A stretch of 8,887 bases of DNA from DATGIQ01 sp035295665 (GTDB lineage Bacteria > Planctomycetota > Planctomycetia > Gemmatales > Gemmataceae). The DNA lies in assembly GCA_035295665.1 (NCBI GenBank), contig DATGIQ010000349.1, positions 1 to 8,887 on the forward strand. Reading direction: 5' to 3'. Position 1 is the stretch's first letter; every line of letters begins with the position of its first letter. Both the position numbers and the translations under genes were made by a program. Under the pieces are notes generated by a model. It was not told the origin of the DNA and did not search any database. It saw only the letters and a program-made list of their open reading frames with translations. Shown here piece by piece: positions 1 through 4,526 of this stretch.

Positions 1-283
1 GTCCGCCCGCACAGCCGCCTGCCAGCCCGATGCGTCTTTTCAGCTTTGACCGCCCCGCCGCGGACCGGACCACAAGCAGAGCCAGACCGAACGGCGGAAC
101 GAGCAAGTAGAATCGTTCGGAGCCGCCCAAGGTGGAGAAGCCGAGAAGCGACCACGCCAACGTGCCGAAGGCAATAAGGCCCAAGATGCGGACCGCTCTG
201 TCCGATGGGGATTGCATTGCATAGCCAATCGGGGTGAATAGGTTGAAAGAAATAACGATAGCGAATCCGCCGCCCGGTAGCAA
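1..283 (-). CDS. Partial membrane protein of unknown function, runs off left edge
   Basis: I do not recognise the family. The reverse-strand frame with codons starting at positions congruent to 1 mod 3 is open from just after a TAG near 369 to the window edge and reads like a polytopic membrane protein. It has a hydrophobic stretch around GFAIVISFNLFTPIGYAM, a second (VRILGLIAFGTLAWSLLGF) and a third (FYLLVPPFGLALLVV), followed by a basic patch (RSKLKRR) typical of a cytoplasmic loop. The start is uncertain. A TTG at 283-281 keeps the first hydrophobic stretch and an ATG at 217-215 (MQSPSDRAV) drops it; neither has a clear Shine-Dalgarno. It lies downstream of the acyltransferase on the same strand. 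It may be the start of a gene continuing leftwards or a fragment truncated near the octamer repeat. Confidence 0.45.
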   Translation of the reverse strand, partial: MLPGGGFAIVISFNLFTPIGYAMQSPSDRAVRILGLIAFGTLAWSLLGFSTLGGSERFYLLVPPFGLALLVVRSAAGRSKLKRRIGLAGGCAGG

Positions 284-323
284 GCCATGAGGAAGCAGAG
301 GGGGAGAAAGATCCGCAGAGGAA

Positions 324-1049
324 TTACGCCGGGATCTCCTTGTCTCCTCGTCTCTGTGTCTCCGTGTCTAAGTCCTCCTCCATCCCTTTCGCAAGGGAAG
401 CAGTCACTTGTTGAAGGAGCGGTCGGGTGATTGGTCGGCCATAGAATTGCGTCAGATCGATGGCCGGTCCGAAGGCGACCTGCACGTGCGGGGATGGACG
501 GAACCAATCGCCAAGGATTGTGCCGCCCCGCCGTGCCCCGCGGATGCGCGCGGGGAAGACGGGGGCACGGCTCCGTAGCGCCAGCAGGGCAGCGCCGGCC
601 TTGGCTTGCACGGGGACGCCATCCCGTTCGGGGTAGATATCCCCTCCGGGGAAGATGGCCACGACATCCCCTTTCTGAAGGCGGCGCAGAGCCTGCCTCA
701 CGGCGGCAACATCGTGCCCGTCCCGGGCAACGGGAATGCAGCCCGCCCACCGGAACAATCGCCACAGGAGAAATACCTCAAACTGCTCCCGGGCTTGGAG
801 GAAACAAAGACGGCGTCGGCAGCAAGCGATCAAAAACCCCGGGTCGGCATGATTGCGATGGTCGGCAATGACAATGGCCGGCCCCGTGGCCGGCAACGGA
901 TCGGTGCCGATCCGCGTGCAGCCGTGCCACCGGCGCATGAACCAACGCAGCGCTTCCCACCCGAGGGATCCTAATTGGGTCAGGACGATGCGCCGCCCAG
1001 CGACGATCACAACCGCCGCCACCAAAATACCGAGCCACAATCTCAGCAT
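324..1049 (-). CDS. PlsC-like lysophospholipid/glycerolipid acyltransferase
   Basis: Probable membrane-associated acyltransferase transferring an acyl chain to a glycerolipid, by membership of the PlsC (LPLAT) superfamily. The 241-residue length is usual for the family. An N-terminal hydrophobic segment (about residues 4-18) is followed by the catalytic HX4D motif, H64 to D69 in HRNHADP. Then come block II (GCIPVARDG, about 103-111), block III (FPGGDIYPE, 133-141) and block IV (PVFPARIRG, 163-171). Block III has Gly where canonical PlsC has Glu (FPEG), so the substrate may not be lysophosphatidic acid; PGG-type motifs occur in the DGAT2-like branch. The ATG at 1049 has only a weak purine stretch upstream. 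The last 14 or so residues come from the octamer repeat and are probably not part of the fold. Divergent from the glycosyltransferase at 1228. Confidence 0.85.
   Translation of the reverse strand: MLRLWLGILVAAVVIVAGRRIVLTQLGSLGWEALRWFMRRWHGCTRIGTDPLPATGPAIVIADHRNHADPGFLIACCRRRLCFLQAREQFEVFLLWRLFRWAGCIPVARDGHDVAAVRQALRRLQKGDVVAIFPGGDIYPERDGVPVQAKAGAALLALRSRAPVFPARIRGARRGGTILGDWFRPSPHVQVAFGPAIDLTQFYGRPITRPLLQQVTASLAKGMEEDLDTETQRRGDKEIPA
337..368 (-). repeat. Four tandem degenerate octamers (GACNNNGA)
   Basis: Read on the minus strand, 368 to 337 consists of four consecutive octamers: GACACGGA, GACACAGA, GACGAGGA and GACAAGGA, followed by a partial GATC. Each unit keeps GAC at the start and GA at the end. 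I recall this kind of octamer as dispersed, mostly intergenic, in several bacterial phyla, but cannot verify copy number from one window. Here it lies inside the 3' end of the acyltransferase frame and encodes its hydrophilic tail (DTETQRRGDKE). Confidence 0.7.
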
Positions 1050-1227
1050 GGGAACCGCTTCTCATACACGAACCGGTTGAGCGTTTCCGCTATCCGCAGT
1101 TCGTGTGGGCAAATGAGATGCCGCGCTAGTCCGTGCCTTAGGCAATGGTACGATTCTTGCACCATCGGTACTTGTGATGGCAGCGAACTTCAAGAGAAAC
1201 GGGCAATCGAGTCTACCGAGAAGGGGC
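1050..1227. promoter_or_regulatory. Divergent intergenic region, acyltransferase / glycosyltransferase
   Basis: This non-coding stretch must carry the start signals for both flanking genes, since they point away from each other. It contains a perfect 8-bp palindrome AACCGGTT at 1071-1078 and a weak -10-like TACGAT at 1149-1154 with no convincing -35 partner. I cannot place a promoter with confidence. If the glycosyltransferase starts at the GTG at 1174, the region shrinks to 1050-1173. Confidence 0.35.
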
Positions 1228-2463
1228 ATGGAACAGAGGACAGCGCGGTTCGCCCAATGGACGAGCCTGAGTTGTACGGACCGGCCGCGAATCCTCATCT
1301 TGACCGCATCGGTTGGTACCGGTCATTTGCGAGCTGCCGAGGCCCTTGCCCTGGCATTGCGGCAAATGGTTCCGCAAGCAACCATCGAAAGTGCCGATGT
1401 CCTTGCCCTGGCGACGGCCCCGTTTCGGTATTGTTATGCCCAGTTTTATCTGGATCTCATCCACTGGGCGCCGGAAATCCTCGGGATCATTTATAACCAC
1501 TTCGATAGACCGTGCCGTCCGAAGTATGGGCCCTGGTATCGGCTGCGGGTGAAGCTGGAAGAGGCCAATCTGCGGCCGTATATTTCGTTGCTGAAATCGA
1601 AACCGTGGGACGTGATTATCAACACGTTTTTCCTCCCCGCCGAAATTGTCGCCGCTCTGCGCCGCCGCGGAGAATTTGCGATACCCCAGGTGATGGTCGT
1701 GACCGATTTCGAAACCCATCGCAACTGGGTTACCCAACCTTGCGAGCTGTACTGCACGGCCACGCAGGAGGCTGCGCAGTATTTGCAGTGGATGGGAGTG
1801 CCCGCTTCAGCAACGGCCGTGACGGGGATCCCCATCCATCCGGTGTTCAGGCAACCCAAGGACCGGACTGCATGCCGGCAACGCCAAGGATTTGCTGGTG
1901 ATCGCCCGGCGGTGCTCTTGCTGGCCGGCGGCCACGGGGCTGGGCCAATCGAAGAGCCGCTCTTAGCCCTGCTCGAATCGAAACCCTCCCTGGATGTCCT
2001 CGTAGTCGCTGGACAAAATGTCCAGGCTCAGAAGCGACTCAGAGCGATTGTGCCGCCGCCGCGACACCGAGTGCGTATCCTGGGTTACACCGATCAAATG
2101 GATGAGCTATTGGCTGCGGCTGATCTGGTCGTGACCAAGCCGGGTGGATTGACGGTCTCCGAAGCCTTGGCACGCGGAGCCGGCTTGATGCTCATCAATC
2201 CCATTCCGGGACAGGAGGAGCGCAACTGCGATTACCTCCTTGAGCAAGGCGCCGCCATCAAGGTGAACCACCTGCCCACCTTGCGTCACAAAATAGCCGA
2301 GCTTCTTGGCCATCCCGCGACCCTGGAACGGCTTCGGAACAACGCTCGGCGGCTGGGCCGTCCTCATGCCGCCTTTGAAGTGGCCCGCCGGGCCTTGGCC
2401 CTTCTCCATCCCGAGGTCGAGCGGTCCCCCGTCCGTGCCGGAACATCTGCCTTGTCCTCGTAG
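1228..2463 (+). CDS. GT28-family glycosyltransferase, MGDG synthase / diacylglycerol glucosyltransferase type
   Basis: Probably transfers a sugar from a nucleotide-sugar to diacylglycerol at the membrane face, making a glycolipid. The N-terminal domain opens with ILILTASVGTGHLRAAEAL, the GxGH-containing signature of the MGDG-synthase N-terminal family. It is followed by a TDFETHRNW motif near the domain centre and GIPIHPVF at the domain hinge. The C-terminal GT-B domain has a glycine-rich LLLAGGHGAGP, then KPGGLTVSEAL (nucleotide-sugar site) and NPIPGQEERN. Length is 411 residues from the ATG at 1228, or 429 from a GTG at 1174. I prefer 1228 because a purine-rich AGAAGGGG lies directly before it, nothing SD-like precedes 1174, and the extra 18 residues match no known part of the fold. 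The fold class is secure; MGDG synthase versus UgtP-like processive glucosyltransferase cannot be decided by eye. The neighbouring acyltransferase supports a lipid role. Confidence 0.88.
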   Translation: MEQRTARFAQWTSLSCTDRPRILILTASVGTGHLRAAEALALALRQMVPQATIESADVLALATAPFRYCYAQFYLDLIHWAPEILGIIYNHFDRPCRPKYGPWYRLRVKLEEANLRPYISLLKSKPWDVIINTFFLPAEIVAALRRRGEFAIPQVMVVTDFETHRNWVTQPCELYCTATQEAAQYLQWMGVPASATAVTGIPIHPVFRQPKDRTACRQRQGFAGDRPAVLLLAGGHGAGPIEEPLLALLESKPSLDVLVVAGQNVQAQKRLRAIVPPPRHRVRILGYTDQMDELLAAADLVVTKPGGLTVSEALARGAGLMLINPIPGQEERNCDYLLEQGAAIKVNHLPTLRHKIAELLGHPATLERLRNNARRLGRPHAAFEVARRALALLHPEVERSPVRAGTSALSS

Positions 2464-2514
2464 CCTCAAGGTATCCTCTTGAATTTGGTGGAGCCCAGCC
2501 CGTGGCCGTGGTAG

Positions 2515-2533
2515 ACTCGGATCGCTGCCGAGT
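2515..2533 (+). other. Small hairpin after the glycosyltransferase
   Basis: ACTCGG (2515-2520) and CCGAGT (2528-2533) form a perfect 6-bp stem with a 7-base loop, about 50 bases after the glycosyltransferase stop. There is no T-tract, so an intrinsic terminator is doubtful. Confidence 0.25.
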
Positions 2534-2552
2534 GGGCTTCGGCCATTTGCAT

Positions 2553-2557
2553 GAGGA
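2553..2557 (+). promoter_or_regulatory. Ribosome binding site of the broken pilin-like gene
   Basis: GAGGA lies 7 bases before the ATG at 2565. It fixes that ATG as the original start, rather than the upstream GTG at 2502 in the same frame, and shows the locus was once an expressed gene. Confidence 0.55.
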
Positions 2558-2564
2558 TGACCCT

Positions 2565-2953
2565 ATGCTCCAGAGACATTGGGCATTGCCACTCCGCCGG
2601 GGAGTCGTCCTGATCCTCGTCCTCATGCTGCTGACGCCATTTGCCGGAGTAGGCTCGAGCTTTGCGCTGTACGCCCAAGCGACTGCCACTTCGGCACGCT
2701 TCCACCGTGAAGCCGAATCGATCATCCAACCGGACATCGATCCGGAGCTACTCCTGGCCTAGTTTCTCGGGCAGCTCGTTTATGATGTGCCCGATGATGC
2801 ATCCGGAGTCTACTCCGCACTGCGCGGACACTGCGCGGACACAGCTTGGCCCGAACAATGGATGGATATCATGGCGGGACAAGATCCCTCTCCGCCTTGC
2901 CGCCGGCAGCAGACATCGTGCCGTTCAACGGCGTCGGACGCCTAAACGAGATT
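2565..2953 (+). pseudogene. Broken gene with pilin-like hydrophobic N-terminus
   Basis: The start MLQRHWALPLRRG is followed by a single hydrophobic helix (VVLILVLMLLTPFAGVGSSF), the layout of a prepilin-like (GspK/PilX-like) or signal-anchor N-terminus, though the conserved Glu5 of pilins is absent. The frame stops at TAG (2760-2762) after DPELLLA, yet coding-like sequence continues at once in the same frame (FLGQLVYDVPDDASGVYSALRGH). An 11-bp tandem duplication (2819-2840) then shifts the frame. Removing one copy restores RGHSLARTMDGYHGG and continues through VPFNGVGRLN. The restored text resembles long secreted proteins I associate with Gemmata-type planctomycetes, from memory only. At least two disabling lesions make this a pseudogene. 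The right boundary with the next fragment is approximate. Confidence 0.65.
2819..2840 (+). repeat. Exact 11-bp tandem duplication inside the pseudogene
   Basis: ACTGCGCGGAC occurs at 2819-2829 and again, immediately and exactly, at 2830-2840. Eleven is not a multiple of three, so the duplication is a frameshift. Deleting one unit joins the codons for SALRGH to those for SLARTM in a single frame. This is the expected footprint of replication slippage. Confidence 0.85.
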
Positions 2954-3143
2954 CGGGCCAACCCGGCCGACATTTCGCAGGCCGTCGCTCCGCTGGGGGC
3001 CAATGGTTTTAACATTCCGTCGCTACGGAACCCAGGACACCAACGGCGGCGTGCAGCATCATTTTGTCATGGATGCGGGACAGCGCGCCGCCTTGATTGC
3101 GTTTCTGCGATCGATCGACCAGACGACGCCGGCGTTCCCGTGA
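2954..3143 (+). pseudogene. Fragment resembling the C-terminus of a di-haem cytochrome c peroxidase-like protein
   Basis: Two pieces in different frames look like the end of a cytochrome c peroxidase/MauG-type protein. The first, in the frame continuing from the previous remnant, reads RANPADISQAVAPLGANG then FNIPSL, which resembles the GFNVPSLLG region that precedes the PYLHDG motif in such proteins. The second, in another frame from about 3021 to the TGA at 3141-3143, reads RYGTQDTNGGVQHHFVMDAG then QRAALIAFLRSIDQTTPAFP, like the usual C-terminal helix. The PYxHxG segment expected between them is absent, implying an internal deletion. No CxxCH haem motif is present. The match is by motif recall, so confidence is moderate. 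Confidence 0.5.
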
Positions 3144-3164
3144 GTTCGAGGACCACATCGTACG

Positions 3165-3193
3165 GGGCGGGGTGGTTTGCAACCTCCCCGCCC
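3165..3193. terminator. GC-rich hairpin between convergent transcription units
   Basis: Arm GGGCGGGGTGGTT (3165-3177), loop TGC (3178-3180), arm AACCTCCCCGCCC (3181-3193). The arms pair over 13 positions with a single T-T mismatch. It lies between the plus-strand pseudogene end (3143) and the far end of the minus-strand frame (3197), so it can serve either direction. There is no T-tract on either side, so it is a strong hairpin but not a textbook rho-independent terminator. Confidence 0.65.
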
Positions 3194-3196
3194 GGC

Positions 3197-3328
3197 TCAA
3201 CGAACCGTGACCATTTGCTTGACGGTTTGTACCCCTGCCAGCGGGCCGCCGTCGAACGACACATAAAGGACATAATCCCCCTTGGCATCGGCCGGCACTC
3301 GCACGGAGTGTGTGCAGAAGGTGCCTCA
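3197..3328 (-). other. In-frame TGA followed by a 42-codon coding-like tail of the secreted protein
   Basis: The TGA at 3328-3326 ends the secreted-protein frame after ASSGFA. The same frame stays open for 42 codons to a second TGA at 3199-3197. The tail starts GTFCTHSVRVPADAKGDY and continues with VLYVSFDGGPL and a basic end (MVTVR), with the alternating pattern of a beta-sandwich end strand. This looks like the natural C-terminus of the same protein rather than chance sequence. The genuine gene probably spans 3197-4522. Confidence 0.65.
3294..3325 (-). other. Stem-loop immediately after the in-frame TGA
   Basis: On the minus strand the bases directly after TGA begin GGCAC (3325-3321), which pairs with GTGCC (3298-3294). 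Inside, GCAC (3315-3312) pairs with GTGC (3304-3301) around a 7-base loop ACACTCC. A stem here is where a bacterial SECIS would sit, but the loop lacks the conserved GU and the internal loop is asymmetric, so it is not a recognisable SECIS. Confidence 0.35.
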
Positions 3329-4522
3329 GGCGAAACCGGAAGATGCCCGGTCCACCGGGGCACCCCCGGAAGCTGAGAGCTGAATGTCGGCCATGCACGC
3401 GATCGGCTGGAACGATTCCTTGGTACTCCTGTGGCAATCCGCAAGGTAAAGCCCTGACGGCGTGCGCAGGTGTAGCGTCACTTGCAGGCGCTGACCGGGT
3501 TGCACCGTTGGTCCTGGAGGCGCAACGCTCATTTCCAAGGTCAGTCCACGCAACATGGCTACGGTCGATTCCTTGCCGTCTTCGATTGTGATGGTGTACT
3601 GTTGGCCACCGGCAAAACGGTACGCCCACATGCCGCCCGCGGCGTCGGTCAGCCGGAACAAAACCGAATCCACGCGATAACGCGCCACGGGCAACGTCGC
3701 TGGTTGACTTAGATCGCGGAGCATTACCAATTCACCCAGGTTGCTGACAAGCTGCACTGCCAGGTCATGGACGAGCGGGCATGCCTTGTCCATCAGCGTC
3801 AGGCAGACTTTGCCGCGAGCCGTGCTACGTGGCTGCACACAAACTTCGGAGGCCGTGGCATTGACACGGATGATGTAAATCCGACCGTGGACGGAGATCG
3901 GGCTGCCGAGCAGAAACTGTTCCGTCAAGCCATCGAAGCGGCCATCCCGATTGAGGTCAATCCAGATACGATCGGAACCGGCCGTGTCAAAGCAACCATC
4001 CGCGTTGCCATCCGTAATCAGCGCGGCAAAAGCCTCGCTGCCCAGCTTCAACGTGCCGGCCACGTAACCGCGCACGGCATAGGAAAGCCCGCCGCCTACC
4101 GCAGGACGGCGAAAAACGATGGTGCGAGGCAGGCGCTCCCCGCCGGCTCCGGAGCGAACCGCTATCCGGACCGATACTTCGAGTTCCTTCTTGGCAAAGA
4201 AATGCCGTTCGGCCAGGGCAAGCTTGCCGTCGCCGTCGGCGTCTACCCAAAGCTGCGGGCCTCCGGGAGCCTGGGGATCCCAGATCACCGTCAACGCTGC
4301 GTCTGGACTCGTGCCCACGGGCAACAAGCTGTACCGAGCCCTGGAGCTGGGCGGCACGGCCACCTCGGTGGGCCGCACAGGTGCGTTGGCAAACTCCAAG
4401 CTGCGGTAGTGCAAAATGCTGTGGCCATCATGAGTTGCCGAATCGTGGAACTCGAAGTGGGAAGACACGTCTCCTGCGTCCGCAAGGAGGGCCAGTGTGG
4501 CCGTGAGAAGTAAACCGATCAT
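3326..4522 (-). CDS. Secreted protein with EF-hand-like aspartate loops, unknown function
   Basis: I do not recognise the family. The start at 4522 gives MIGLLLTATLALLADAG, a good signal peptide with cleavage near residue 15-17, so the product is probably exported. Three aspartate-rich loops look like EF-hand or dockerin-type calcium sites: VDADGDGKLALAE (about 93-105), DGNADGCFD (about 171-179) and DLNRDGRFDGLTE (about 189-201). The rest alternates short beta-like segments, and the C-terminal part (from about VQPGQRLQVTLHL) looks like an Ig-like or CARDB-type fold. Length is 398 residues to the TGA, 441 if the tail to 3197 belongs. The next in-frame upstream ATG (4558) lies inside the sigma gene and would spoil the signal peptide. 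It follows the sigma gene with a 4-base gap, so the two are probably co-transcribed and translationally coupled. Confidence 0.75.
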   Translation of the reverse strand: MIGLLLTATLALLADAGDVSSHFEFHDSATHDGHSILHYRSLEFANAPVRPTEVAVPPSSRARYSLLPVGTSPDAALTVIWDPQAPGGPQLWVDADGDGKLALAERHFFAKKELEVSVRIAVRSGAGGERLPRTIVFRRPAVGGGLSYAVRGYVAGTLKLGSEAFAALITDGNADGCFDTAGSDRIWIDLNRDGRFDGLTEQFLLGSPISVHGRIYIIRVNATASEVCVQPRSTARGKVCLTLMDKACPLVHDLAVQLVSNLGELVMLRDLSQPATLPVARYRVDSVLFRLTDAAGGMWAYRFAGGQQYTITIEDGKESTVAMLRGLTLEMSVAPPGPTVQPGQRLQVTLHLRTPSGLYLADCHRSTKESFQPIACMADIQLSASGGAPVDRASSGFA

Positions 4523-4526
4523 GATG

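Noticed and set aside
40..765. A 241-codon minus-strand open frame overlapping the acyltransferase
   Set aside because: Its first two thirds are out of frame with the HX4D and block II-IV motifs, and its last third is out of frame with the hydrophobic segments of the left-edge membrane frame.
1077..1154. A sigma-70-type promoter from TTGAGC (1077-1082) to TACGAT (1149-1154)
   Set aside because: The two boxes are far apart and neither has a partner at normal spacing.
3294..3325. Calling the stem-loop after the TGA a SECIS element
   Set aside because: The apical loop ACACTCC lacks the conserved GU, the stems are split by an asymmetric internal loop, and no selenocysteine genes are in view. 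Kept only as a stem-loop.
3767..4513. A 248-codon plus-strand open frame opposite the secreted-protein gene
   Set aside because: It is antisense to a frame with signal peptide, EF-hand-like loops and a strong Shine-Dalgarno, and has no recognisable motif of its own.
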